Assembly (NCBI RefSeq): GCF_018139645.1
Contig: NZ_JAGSPM010000011.1
Location: 1-64,000, forward strand
DNA length: 64,000 nt
Source of the DNA: Affinundibacterium baiyunense
GTDB taxonomy: Bacteria; Pseudomonadota; Gammaproteobacteria; Burkholderiales; Burkholderiaceae_D
Reading direction: 5' to 3'
The notes beneath the pieces were generated by a model. The model saw only the letters and a list, made by a program, of their open reading frames with translations. It did no database searches and had not been told where the DNA came from. A program made the position numbers and the translations under genes. How positions within the stretch are numbered: position 1 is the stretch's first letter; every line of letters begins with the position of its first letter. Positions 45,334 through 54,900 of this stretch are shown piece by piece.

Positions 45334-46743
45334 CTATTTGAATGCTTGTGCCGCGAGTATGCCGCTTCTGACTGCCGATTCTAAAGTGGCAGGATAGTCA
45401 CTGGCAGTGTAATCACCCGCCAACATAATATTTGTGATCTCGGTACGATTAGTCGGTCTTAGCAGATTAGGTGAACAGGCAAACGTCGCACGTTTTTCGG
45501 TGATGACTTGCGACCAGATCGGTCGCTTTAATTCCTCACTTTGCAATTGTTGCGCAAGTTGATCGCATACCGCTTTGATCAATTCTGAGCTTGGTTGCGC
45601 AATTGCCGCTGCAGAGGCACTGATGACCACTGCCATCAATCCTGCTTGATGCGTATCTAACTGTCCGCGATCAAAAATAAATTGTGCCCATGCATGTTGA
45701 TTCGGATTATCTGCCAAGGCGTAAAATGGTCGATCGAGTCGGCAGCTTGCTGCGTATTGCAAATAGCATGTAGTGATAGCTTCGTATTGAAACGTGGTAT
45801 CGAGAATAGATTTGACAGATGTAGCCTGCGTATCACTGCCAATTTGATCTGCTGAAAGCGCGGATGAAAACAATCGTTTAGCTTGTTCTGCACCAGTGGC
45901 GATAATCACGCCATCAAATCGCTGATCAGCGATTTGTGCTTGTCCGTCTGTCTGCTCGACATGTAAAGGCACGAGACTGCACTGATTTGATGAATGTGCT
46001 GTGATCGATTGAATTGACACGCCAAGTACGACTTCACCGCCACATTCACGTACCAAGTTGGCACATGCCTCCGGCAATAAACGACTGAGATCGAATCGTG
46101 GAATCAGCATGTCCGATGCCGCGCGCTTTGCACCTAAGCTATCTCTCAGTACGTTGAGAAACACTTGTGCCGATGCGCGTTCAGGTGGCGTATTTAATGC
46201 AGCGATACAAAGTGGATTCCAAATATGGCAACATAGGTTTTCGGTTTGCTCGTAACGCTGCAATAGCTCAGAGACGGTGCAGTTGTGATTTAATTTCCAA
46301 TCAATCCAGCGCGCCGTGGTTGAGAATCTTGCTAGCGCCATTTTGTCTGCGCGCGATAGCCCTTTTGATGTCAGCAATGCTGAAAAGAGATGTAAAGGTG
46401 CCGGTAGTTTTGCGGTACAAAATTCGATCCCCGTTTGCTTTGGGTACACCATTTGCAAGGGGAGGCGTAATAGGGCGCTTCGCAAGTCTATTTTTACAAA
46501 TCGCATTAACTCTAAGCAGGCGGAGTAGGCTCCTAATAAGATATGCTGACCGTTATCGATCTTTTTTTCTTGGATATCGACAGCGCGGGCACGTCCACCT
46601 AGGTGACGACTAGCTTCAATTAGAGTGACATGGTGGCCTTGCCGACACAAGGTCGCCGCAGCGGCGCAACCAGCCCAACCAGCGCCAATTACCGCGATTC
46701 TTTTTGATTTAGTTTGATTCTTCACAGACTTGTGCCAGTGCAA
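45334..46743 (-). CDS. hpnE: Hydroxysqualene dehydroxylase HpnE
   Basis: 469-aa FAD-dependent amine-oxidase/desaturase-type protein. N-terminal dinucleotide site IAVIGAGWAGCAAAATL, EASRHLGGRARAVD, and C-terminal FAD region MLAGDYTASDYPATLESAVRSG. HpnE reduces hydroxysqualene to squalene, the third step of the HpnC-D-E route. The start is TTG 46743, directly after the hpnD stop (TAATTG), so the genes are translationally coupled; a GTG at 46725 is another option. Confidence 0.93.
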   Translation of the reverse strand: MHWHKSVKNQTKSKRIAVIGAGWAGCAAAATLCRQGHHVTLIEASRHLGGRARAVDIQEKKIDNGQHILLGAYSACLELMRFVKIDLRSALLRLPLQMVYPKQTGIEFCTAKLPAPLHLFSALLTSKGLSRADKMALARFSTTARWIDWKLNHNCTVSELLQRYEQTENLCCHIWNPLCIAALNTPPERASAQVFLNVLRDSLGAKRAASDMLIPRFDLSRLLPEACANLVRECGGEVVLGVSIQSITAHSSNQCSLVPLHVEQTDGQAQIADQRFDGVIIATGAEQAKRLFSSALSADQIGSDTQATSVKSILDTTFQYEAITTCYLQYAASCRLDRPFYALADNPNQHAWAQFIFDRGQLDTHQAGLMAVVISASAAAIAQPSSELIKAVCDQLAQQLQSEELKRPIWSQVITEKRATFACSPNLLRPTNRTEITNIMLAGDYTASDYPATLESAVRSGILAAQAFK

Positions 46744-47577
46744 TTAACCACGCACATACGTTTTCCACGCCAACCATAGTTTGCGTATCGGTGTTAAAGA
46801 AATTCTCTGCTTTAAAACTTGGAACTGGTCTTGTTGAATCTCTACCAGCAGCGCTCGGTAAATTGCAGCCATTATCAAGCCTGTGCGCTGGGCACGACGA
46901 TCTTCTTCGGGCAACAATGCAAATGCCTCGTCATACAGTTTTTGCGTACGTTCATATTGGAATTGCATCAGTGCGACAAATTGCTCGCTATGACGTGCAT
47001 TCAAGATGTCGCTCGCTGGTACATTAAATTGTTGCAACTCATTGACGGGCAAATAGATGCGACCTTTGCGCGCATCTTCACCAACATCGCGAATGATATT
47101 GGTCATTTGAAATGCTAACCCTAGTTTTTCGGCAAATCGTTTGGTTTGCGGATTTTTGATGCCGAATATGCTAGCAGAGAGCACGCCAACGACACCTGCG
47201 ACATGCCAGCAATAACGCTGCAATCCGATAAAGTCGAGATAGCGATTTTGATTTAAATCCATCTCCATGCCATCAATAATCGCTAAAAAATGTGCGCCGT
47301 CTAGTTGGTAAGTTTGCAGATGCGGCTGCAAAGCTTTGGTTACTGGATGGCTAGGATTATTTTTTAGCATAGCTTGGATTTCTTGACGCCACCAAATCAG
47401 CTTGTTTCTGGCGACCGATTCATCGGTGCAATCGTCGACAACGTCGTCAACTTCGCGACAAAATGCATACAGCGCGGTAATCGCGCGGCGCTTCTCTTGT
47501 GGCAGAAATAAAAAGCTGTAGTAAAAACTGGAGCCGCTCTGTGCGGCTTTTTCTTGGCAATATTCGTCTGGTGACAT
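46744..47577 (-). CDS. hpnD: Presqualene diphosphate synthase HpnD
   Basis: 277-aa trans-prenyltransferase fold. Aspartate-rich motifs FCREVDDVVDD and MTNIIRDVGEDARKGRIYLP bind the Mg2+-diphosphates of two farnesyl diphosphates. HpnD forms presqualene diphosphate, which HpnC turns into hydroxysqualene. Length and motifs match HpnD rather than a phytoene synthase (no CrtI is present, and the following gene is hpnE). It heads the hpnD-hpnE unit; hpnC is 1.9 kb away. Confidence 0.92.
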   Translation of the reverse strand: MSPDEYCQEKAAQSGSSFYYSFLFLPQEKRRAITALYAFCREVDDVVDDCTDESVARNKLIWWRQEIQAMLKNNPSHPVTKALQPHLQTYQLDGAHFLAIIDGMEMDLNQNRYLDFIGLQRYCWHVAGVVGVLSASIFGIKNPQTKRFAEKLGLAFQMTNIIRDVGEDARKGRIYLPVNELQQFNVPASDILNARHSEQFVALMQFQYERTQKLYDEAFALLPEEDRRAQRTGLIMAAIYRALLVEIQQDQFQVLKQRISLTPIRKLWLAWKTYVRG

Positions 47578-47805
47578 GCTTGATTAGGTAGGCTGGAATA
47601 TGAATTAAGGCGTAATGCTAACCGACTGCGCGCCTAAGTACAAACTTCCATCGGTTTGCGTGGAAATGCATATTCGCATTCGTTCTTACAATATATAGAC
47701 AAAAAAATGCGGCGAGCATGTTGTACAATGCCAGCTTATTGTGCAGTGAATTTGTGTTGCAAGCTGCGTTGAGTCGTTCATATATCGTAATAAGGTAGAC
47801 TTATC

Positions 47806-48660
47806 TTGATTAAATTAAATAAAAAAGTAGCAGTTTTGAGTGCTGTGATCGCTGGTATTTTGGTTGGGTGCGGTGGTTTTGTCTATACGACCGTTGGTGG
47901 CACCGTAAAAGGCTTGACGACGACCGGTAGCTACTTGGTTTTGGTCAATGAAGTTGGTTACACTCAGGCATTGTCTGTAGACGGTTCATTTTCATTTCGT
48001 GTTGCCAGCAATGCTTCTTACGATATCACTGTCGGACAACAGCCGAATCCAGTGAACTGCACGGTAGCGAACGGAAAAGGCAAGATGAGTGGCGAAGCGC
48101 CAGTGAATAACATTGCAGTCACTTGCGTACCAAACGTTCCGTTGGCAGGTTCATTAACTGGCCTTGGTGCTAGCAAATCGCTGACATTGTCTATGAATGG
48201 TGCGACACAAACTACCTTGACAGCAGATGGTGTGTTTTCGTTCCAGACCTATGCTGTGAATGGTAAAGAATATGCAGCAAAAGTATTTTTGCCACCAGTT
48301 GGCCAAGTTTGCAAAATTCAAAATGCCAGCGGTGTGGCGAATTTAAGCAGCCCTCCAAGCAATATCGCGGTAACTTGTGCGACTGGTGTGCCAGTCGGTG
48401 GTTCCTTGGCGGGTTTGAAATCAGGAACATTCTTAACAATCTCAAATACGTTGGCGGATGGTACTACTGATGCGCGAAACTTATTGGCCGATGGTGCGTA
48501 CACAATGTCGTTTAGTTTGTCTGATGGTGATAATTATGATTTGCAAATCACCACGCAGCCAACTGGGCAAAAATGTACTGTCACCAATGGCAAGGGAAAA
48601 GCGTCTTTAGAGAATCCCGCTCCGGCAAGTGCAATTGGCATTACTTGTGTGGCCGCTTAG
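47806..48660 (+). CDS. Lipoprotein with three tandem Cys-containing beta repeats
   Basis: 284 aa starting at TTG 47806, with AAGG about nine bases upstream and no better start. A lipoprotein signal (AVIAGILVGCGG) is followed by three repeats of about 82-90 residues, each opening with a GGTVKGL / AGSLTGL / GGSLAGL motif and ending in a Cys pair (NCTVANGKG...VTC). Each repeat reads like an Ig-like or beta-sandwich domain with one disulfide, a type frequent in surface proteins of Proteobacteria. No function can be assigned. It is inserted between hpnD and the hpnC unit, on the opposite strand. Confidence 0.82.
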   Translation: MIKLNKKVAVLSAVIAGILVGCGGFVYTTVGGTVKGLTTTGSYLVLVNEVGYTQALSVDGSFSFRVASNASYDITVGQQPNPVNCTVANGKGKMSGEAPVNNIAVTCVPNVPLAGSLTGLGASKSLTLSMNGATQTTLTADGVFSFQTYAVNGKEYAAKVFLPPVGQVCKIQNASGVANLSSPPSNIAVTCATGVPVGGSLAGLKSGTFLTISNTLADGTTDARNLLADGAYTMSFSLSDGDNYDLQITTQPTGQKCTVTNGKGKASLENPAPASAIGITCVAA

Positions 48661-48737
48661 TTTGGCGCCTCAGCACCGCATCTTAATTTAGCGAAATAAT
48701 TGATAAATTAAACAGTGGTGTCGAAATAAATGCAGTA

Positions 48738-48767
48738 GAAAAAGCCAAGTTCGTCTTGGCTTTTTTT
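48738..48767. terminator. Bidirectional intrinsic terminator between the repeat lipoprotein and the M24 peptidase genes
   Basis: Stem AAAGCCAAG (48741-48749) / CTTGGCTTT (48755-48763), five-base loop, T run on the plus strand and matching A run on the other side, so it can end both convergent transcripts. Confidence 0.87.
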
Positions 48768-48775
48768 ATAGGCAA

Positions 48776-49480
48776 CTATAGACAACTTAAGCGCCCATCT
48801 TGGTCGAAGTAGTAAATGTCCTCATGCTTAAAGCCCCAGTGACCACCTTTTAAGCGAACAAATGGCTCGAAGCTAAAGAAGTTGACGTTCGAAATTAACT
48901 GCTGGTTATGCGCTTGGATGTATTGGCGTCGCTCACGTTCTACTTCTATGCTATGACCGACATTTGTTCGAAAATCAAGATTCACAAAACCACTTTCGCG
49001 TATCCGCACATTGCTCCATTGATAGAGTTTGTGAAAACTGGTTTCTGGATTTACCCATGCACACATTTCTTCGTGTAGTCGTTTGAGAAAATCTATCCCA
49101 TTTTGATATTCGCGGGTTTTGGGATGTTCAACGCAAGCTCCAAATTCGAAGGCAAATGTGCGTGAATAATCCCCCCAAATTGCGCCTTGGCATGGGCTTA
49201 AGTCGATACTAATCAAATTCTTGCCGCCAAGTTTCTCTGTACTCGCTTGATATTCTCTACCTGATATCGAGAGACAGCTACGAGTGCCGGCTAACACTAA
49301 GGCAGGGCAGTTGTAATACCAGGTTTCGTGTAAGCCTTGTTCGCATAAAAGTGCATAGGCTTTTGTTGCAATGCTATGTTCGCTATCCTCCGGCGTAATC
49401 AGGCGAGATAGTTCAGCCATTACCCATTTTGCTTGGGCTTGGATTTGTTGATACGACTGAACCAGCGATACATCAGGCAT
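48776..49480 (-). CDS. M24 family metallopeptidase (aminopeptidase-P/methionine-aminopeptidase fold)
   Basis: 234 aa of pita-bread fold. Metal ligands are recognisable in order: Asp in ISIDLSP, Asp in WGDYSRTF, His in NVGHSIE, Glu in SFEPFV and Glu in KHEDIYYF. These fit the five-ligand dinuclear site, so it is probably an active hydrolase. It lacks the N-terminal creatinase-like domain of Xaa-Pro peptidases. It follows hpnC by 30 bases and is likely co-transcribed, though no link with hopanoid synthesis is known to me. Confidence 0.85.
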   Translation of the reverse strand: MPDVSLVQSYQQIQAQAKWVMAELSRLITPEDSEHSIATKAYALLCEQGLHETWYYNCPALVLAGTRSCLSISGREYQASTEKLGGKNLISIDLSPCQGAIWGDYSRTFAFEFGACVEHPKTREYQNGIDFLKRLHEEMCAWVNPETSFHKLYQWSNVRIRESGFVNLDFRTNVGHSIEVERERRQYIQAHNQQLISNVNFFSFEPFVRLKGGHWGFKHEDIYYFDQDGRLSCL

Positions 49481-49510
49481 GTTTTGACTCGTGGATGAAA
49501 TCGTTGAAAT

Positions 49511-50320
49511 TTACATTTTTAGCGCGCGCCACAATAGCAATGGTGAGTCTGTGGCTTGAATCGTAGGGCGATGTCGAAAAATGTCCATATCTGCCGCTTC
49601 GATCTTTTCGAGGATGCGTAAACCACCTTGTACCACCAAGCGCAATTCAAAGCCAAATCGTCCCGGTAATCTTTTGCATAAGGGACTACCAGTAATCATC
49701 ATCTGTCGAGTTCGATTTATCTGAAATTGCATCATCGCACGCCAAGCCTGATTGCAAACACCTTCGACAATTTGAGACTCGCTAACATGAAACCGCAGCA
49801 AGTCTTCTTGTGGAATATATACGCGGGACTTTTGCCAGTCAATTGCAATATCTTGCCAAAAATTAACAAGCTGTAAAGCGCTGCAAATTAGGTCTGACTT
49901 TACGAGATTATCACTTGAAGTTTCTTTAAATAGATGCAGCATGATGCGTCCAACTGGATTGGCAGAGCGATCGCAGTATTGCAAAAGGCTAGTAAAGTGA
50001 TCATAGCGCTTACATGTGACATCTTGTTTAAATGCGCTTAGTAAATCAAAAAATGGTGAAATGGGTAGCTGATGTGTTGAGATAACTTCAGCTAAATCGT
50101 TAAACAAAGGATGCTGGCAAGCTTGCTTGTTACGTATTAGTTCCAAGTTATTTTCATATTCCGTCAAAGCGGATAAGCGCTCGACGTCGCTGGCGCTGCC
50201 TTCGTCAGCTAAGTCATCAGCACTGCGAGCAAATGCATAAATCGTTTTTACTGCGGGTCGCAAATGTGCTGGCATTAGCCATGATGCGACCGGAAAATTT
50301 TCGTAGTGATTAACACTCAT
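49511..50320 (-). CDS. hpnC: Hydroxysqualene synthase HpnC (squalene synthase HpnC)
   Basis: 269-aa prenyltransferase-like protein. Motifs YAFARSADDLADE and LVNFWQDIAIDWQKSRVYIP correspond to the two diphosphate-binding regions, with the pattern found in HpnC (NFWQD) rather than HpnD (NIIRD). It converts presqualene diphosphate to hydroxysqualene. It lies upstream of the M24 gene, away from hpnDE; squalene-hopene cyclase (shc) is not in the window. Confidence 0.92.
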   Translation of the reverse strand: MSVNHYENFPVASWLMPAHLRPAVKTIYAFARSADDLADEGSASDVERLSALTEYENNLELIRNKQACQHPLFNDLAEVISTHQLPISPFFDLLSAFKQDVTCKRYDHFTSLLQYCDRSANPVGRIMLHLFKETSSDNLVKSDLICSALQLVNFWQDIAIDWQKSRVYIPQEDLLRFHVSESQIVEGVCNQAWRAMMQFQINRTRQMMITGSPLCKRLPGRFGFELRLVVQGGLRILEKIEAADMDIFRHRPTIQATDSPLLLWRALKM

Positions 50321-50362
50321 AGTGGGTGCTGTTCTTTGCTATTTGAATAACTGCAAAAATAA

Positions 50363-50378
50363 ATGACTCAAAAGTCAT
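50363..50378. promoter_or_regulatory. Operator-like inverted repeat 1 (RND promoter)
   Basis: ATGACT-CAAA-AGTCAT, a perfect 6+4+6 palindrome, whose last base is the first base of the -35. A second copy (50409-50424) follows after the -10. This size and layout fit a TetR/AcrR-type operator. Confidence 0.55.
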
Positions 50379-50406
50379 TGGCAAGAAAAAGATTCGTGAT
50401 TATAAT
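50378..50406 (+). promoter_or_regulatory. Promoter of the RND efflux operon
   Basis: TTGGCA (50378-50383), 17-base spacer, TATAAT (50401-50406): five of six and six of six matches to the housekeeping consensus at ideal spacing. Transcription would begin near 50413, inside the second operator-like repeat. Confidence 0.68.
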
Positions 50407-50408
50407 TA

Positions 50409-50424
50409 ATAACTCATAAGTCAG
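50409..50424. promoter_or_regulatory. Operator-like inverted repeat 2 (RND promoter)
   Basis: ATAACT-CATA-AGTCAG matches repeat 1 (ATGACT-CAAA-AGTCAT) at 13 of 16 positions and is a near-palindrome. It covers the expected transcription start, so a protein bound here would block the polymerase. Confidence 0.52.
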
Positions 50425-50703
50425 TAATTGTGTTTATTTTTAAAATTTTAAAAAAGGCTAGTGTTTCAGGAATCTAGACTTGTTTAGACTTTATTTCTGA
50501 TTCTCTTCGCTTGTGAATATCAAATAGTGTGTTATCCATTGGCGTAAGTTTTCAATTCAATTAGTGTAATCTGGATTGTTTTTAAATAGTCTTCGATTAA
50601 TGACTTTATCTATGTATTTAGAACCTATTTGCTGTAGCCTTCAGTCATCCGCAAGCGTCATTGACTATCGCATCATTGATGAAATCGTAAAGGAATAATT
50701 CTC

Positions 50704-51915
50704 GTGTTTAATTCACCATCTCATCGTCACCAGCTTTCTGCGCTTCCTAATTCGACTCCAATGATTCGAAAGAAATTATCCCTAGTAATGAGTTTGCTGG
50801 GTTTGGCGACAATATTGTCGCTGACCGCTTGCTCGAAAAAGGTGGAAAAGATGGAGGATATTCGTCCAGTACGCGCGATCCAAGCCCAGCTTCAAGGAAC
50901 CGAGTCAGCGGTCGAATTGTCTGGTGAAGTACGGGCAAAAATTGAGTCGCGTCTTGGCTTTCGTGTGCCGGGAAAAATTGTTGCCCGTAAGGTTGAATTG
51001 GGCACTGTAGTGAAACGTGGTCAAGTGTTGATGCAGCTTGATCCGCAAGATTTATTGTTGGGTCAAGCACAGGCACGAGCAGGATTAAGTGCAGCAGAAA
51101 GCAATCGCGATTTGGCGAAGGCAGAATTGAAGCGTTACCAAGAGTTACGTGAAAAGAATTTTGTTGCACAAGCAGTTTTGGATGCCAAAGAAACTGCATA
51201 CAAAGCAGCGCAAGCTAGCTATGAACAAGCAAAGGCTGCCTTATCGAATCAATCAAATCAAGCCGGATATGCGAGCTTGGTTGCTGATATTGATGGTGTT
51301 GTAACAGGAATTGAGGCTGAAGTGGGGCAGGTAGTTGCCGCTGGTACACCCGTTGTGCGTGTAGCGAAAGCAGGTGACATGGATGTCGTGGTTGGTGTCC
51401 CAGAAGATAAGATCAATTCGATCCGTCAATTGAACGAAATCAAGGTTAAATTGTGGGCCAATAGTGGCGAGGTTTATGCCGCGAAATTGCGCGAATTATC
51501 ACCGATTGCAGATCCTGTGACGCGCACCTTTGTTGCGAAAATCGCCTTACCTAATAATGCAAAAGATGTTCAGTTAGGAATGACTGCCAATGTCCTATTT
51601 GGCATGAAAAGTGAGGTGCAAATGGTACGTCTGCCGTTGACAGCATTATTCCAAGAAAAAAATGTGAGTTCAGTTTGGATTGTTGAGTCTGGGGCAGTGA
51701 AGTTAGTACCAGTTCAAATTGGTTCAACCAGTGGTGAAGATGTGTTGATTTCTAGTGGAATTCAAGCTGGCCAGACTGTGGTGACTGCGGGTGTTAATTT
51801 GTTGAAAGTGGGTCAAAAAGTGCATATTCTCGGCGTGGAATCCGCACCGACACCCGCGGCTGCAAGTGCTGCACCTGCTTCAGCGTCTGCTTCTGCTGTA
51901 GGAGTATCTAAATGA
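50704..51915 (+). CDS. RND efflux transporter, periplasmic adaptor subunit
   Basis: 403 aa. The start GTG 50704 is supported by AAGGA nine bases upstream; ATG 50761 is a possible alternative. Lipoprotein signal with lipobox LTAC, then the membrane-fusion fold: barrel-sandwich halves RLGFRVPGKIVARKVELG and IDGVVTGIEAEVGQVVAAG around a coiled hairpin (ARAGLSAAESNRDLAKAELKRY), a beta-barrel domain and an Ala/Ser-rich tail. It links the inner-membrane pump to an outer-membrane channel, not encoded here. The stop overlaps the pump start by four bases (ATGA). Confidence 0.93.
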   Translation: MFNSPSHRHQLSALPNSTPMIRKKLSLVMSLLGLATILSLTACSKKVEKMEDIRPVRAIQAQLQGTESAVELSGEVRAKIESRLGFRVPGKIVARKVELGTVVKRGQVLMQLDPQDLLLGQAQARAGLSAAESNRDLAKAELKRYQELREKNFVAQAVLDAKETAYKAAQASYEQAKAALSNQSNQAGYASLVADIDGVVTGIEAEVGQVVAAGTPVVRVAKAGDMDVVVGVPEDKINSIRQLNEIKVKLWANSGEVYAAKLRELSPIADPVTRTFVAKIALPNNAKDVQLGMTANVLFGMKSEVQMVRLPLTALFQEKNVSSVWIVESGAVKLVPVQIGSTSGEDVLISSGIQAGQTVVTAGVNLLKVGQKVHILGVESAPTPAAASAAPASASASAVGVSK

Positions 51916-54900
51916 GTCAGGATAATCACGATAAATCTGGATTCAATCTTTCGCGTTGGGCACTGGAACATATTCCGTTAACGCGGTATTTGATGGTTGC
52001 ATTGCTATTGGGAGGGATTTTTAGTTTTGCAAAATTAGGTCAGGATGAAGATCCTCCATTTACATTTAGAGCGATGGTGGTACGTGCGGTTTGGCCAGGG
52101 GCAACTGCTTTGCAGATGGCTGAGCAAGTGACTGATAAGCTTGAGAAAAAACTACAAGAAGCGCCTTACGTTGACAAGATTCGTAGCTATTCAAAACCAG
52201 GCGAGACCCTGATTATCTTGCAATTGCGAGAATCAACGCCGCCAAAAGAAACCTCGCAAACTTGGTATCAAGTACGTAAGAAAATTGGCGACATCAAAGG
52301 CACGCTGCCTGCGGGCGTAATTGGGCCGTTTTTCAATGATGAATTTGGCGATACCTACGGCTCGATTTTTGCGATTTCAGCGGATGGGTTTAATTACGAA
52401 GAAATGCGTGAATACGCAGACTTCGTAAGGCAGCAATTCTTGCGTATTCCAAAGGTCGCAAAAGTCGAAATGTTTGGTGTGCAAGAAGAGAAAATCAATA
52501 TCGAATTTTCACAAAAGAAATTTTCTCAATTAGGTGTGCCGTTCGAAACGATCGTCTCGCAAATCAATTCGCAAAATACGATAGATCCAACTGGCGTGTT
52601 AACGACTTCTTCCAGCAATTTGCAAGTTCGCATTTCTGGTGCGTTGTTAACGGTGAAAGATTTAGAAAATTTGCGTTTGCGAGCAAATGGAACGACTTTT
52701 AGATTGGGTGATTTTGCGGTCGTGAAACGCGAATATAAGAATCCACCAGTCGATAAAATGCGTTTCAATGGTAAAGAGGTAATTGGTCTTGGCATATCGA
52801 TGGAAAAGGGCGGAAACATCATCGAGCTAGGTAAAAACTTAGAGAGGGAAGTTACGTCGATTAAATCGCAATTGCCGGTTGGGATTCAGTTGGATCGTGT
52901 TTCTGATCAACCGAAAATAGTGGCGTCATCGGTCGGGGAATTTGTTAATACCTTGATTGAAGCGGTCGTGATTGTATTGGCGGTGAGTTTTTTATCACTC
53001 GGTTTACACACGAAGCCTTGGCGACTGGATGTGTGGCCTGGATTGGTTGTAGGCTTGACGATTCCATTGGTGTTGGCGGTTACCTTCTTATTTATGCGTA
53101 TCTTCAATATTGACTTGCATAAAATTTCACTTGGTGCGTTGATTATTGCGCTTGGCCTGCTAGTAGACGATGCGATTATTGCGGTTGAAATGATGGTGCG
53201 TAAAATGGAAGAGGGCTTCTCGCGATTTGATGCGGCAACTTTCGCCTATAGCTCGACAGCGATGCCGATGTTGACTGGAACCTTGATCACGGCGGCTGGA
53301 TTTTTACCAATTGGATTGGCTGAGTCTGCTGCGGGTGAATATACCTTCTCGATGTTCTCAGTGAATGCGTTGGCGCTGTTGATATCATGGTTGGCAGCGG
53401 TTTTATTTACACCTTATCTTGGTTATTTACTGTTGCGCGTTAAGCCACATGTGGGCGCTGATGGTAATCATGAATTATTTGATACGCCGTTTTATTCGCG
53501 TTTTAGAGTATTGGTGAATTGGTGTGTCACATGGCGTAAAACAACGATTGCTATTACTTTAGCGGTATTTGGTTTGGGTGTTTTTGGTTTTAAATTTATT
53601 GAACAGCAGTTCTTTCCAGATTCAAGTCGCCCAGAATTAATGGTTGAGTTATGGTTGCCTGAGGGCTCGTCTTTTGCAGCGACTGAAGCACAGGCGAAGA
53701 AATTTGAGGCATTCATTCAGAAGCAAGCGGGTGTGGAGAGTATTACTAGCTACGTCGGTACGGGGAGTCCTCGTTTCTACTTGCCTTTAGATCAGATTTT
53801 CCCGCAGACGAATGTGACGCAGATTGTGGTGTTGCCAAAAGATTTGAAGTCGCGTGAAGCTTTACGTTTGAAAATCAATCAGGCATTTAAAGAAGATTTT
53901 CCTGAGGTACGCGGTCGAGTTAAGTTATTGCCAAACGGTCCGCCAGTACCATATCCAGTTCAGTTCCGCGTCACTGGCTTAGATGTCGCAAAAGTGCGTG
54001 AGGTTGCTGATCGTGTCAAGGCGGTGATGAATGCCAATCCAAATGCCATCGGTGTGAACGATAACTGGAACGAGTCTGTGAAGACAGTTCGTATCGACAT
54101 GGATCAAGATAAGCTGCGCGCCTTGGGCGTAACGTCACAAAACGTGATGCGTGCCGCGAATACAATTTTGACTGGTACCACTGTCGGCCAATTTAGAGAG
54201 TCGAATAAATTGATCGATATCGTGGTTCGTCAACCAGTCGATGAGCGTTCGACGGTGCAAGCCTTGAGTAACGCCAATATTCCTACTGCCAGTGGAAAGA
54301 CTGTTCCATTGTCACAAGTGGCGAAAATCTCTTTGGCCTGGGAGCCGGGTGTTGTTTGGCGTGAAGGGCGTGAATGGGCGGTTACTGTGCAGTCGGATGT
54401 GGTTGATGGTATTCAGGGGCCAACAGTGTCTAGTCAAATTAATCCTAAGTTGGATGCGATACGTGCGACCTTATTACCAGGCTATAAAATTGAATTGGCG
54501 GGTGCTGCTGCTGACAGTGGTAAAGCTCAAGAATCAATTGCGGCCAACGTGCCATTGGTGATTTTTATTATTTTCACGTTATTGATGTTGCAGTTGCATA
54601 GTTTTTCTCGCTCTGTTTTAGTGTTCTTGACTGGACCACTAGGCGTAGCAGGTGCTGCGATGGCTTTGTTGATTTTGCAAAGACCGTTTGGCTTCGTTGC
54701 TCAGCTTGGAGTGATTGCATTGTTCGGTATGATCATTCGAAATTCAGTGATTCTGATTGACCAAATTGAACAAGATCGAGCGGCGGGTGTTCCAGCTTGG
54801 GATGCAATTGTCGAGGCGGCTGTGCGTCGATTCCGTCCTATCATTCTGACAGCTGCTGCGGCTGTACTTGCGATGATTCCATTGTCTCGCTCCGTATTTT

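Larger units (their letters stand above)
50321..50703. other. Divergent intergenic region hpnC / RND operon
   Basis: About 380 AT-rich bases. It contains a near-consensus plus-strand promoter (50378-50406) bracketed by two 16-bp operator-like palindromes, and then a leader of about 290 nt before the GTG start of the adaptor gene. The -10 box is palindromic (ATTATAAT, 50399-50406), so a minus-strand promoter for hpnC may overlap it. Confidence 0.6.
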
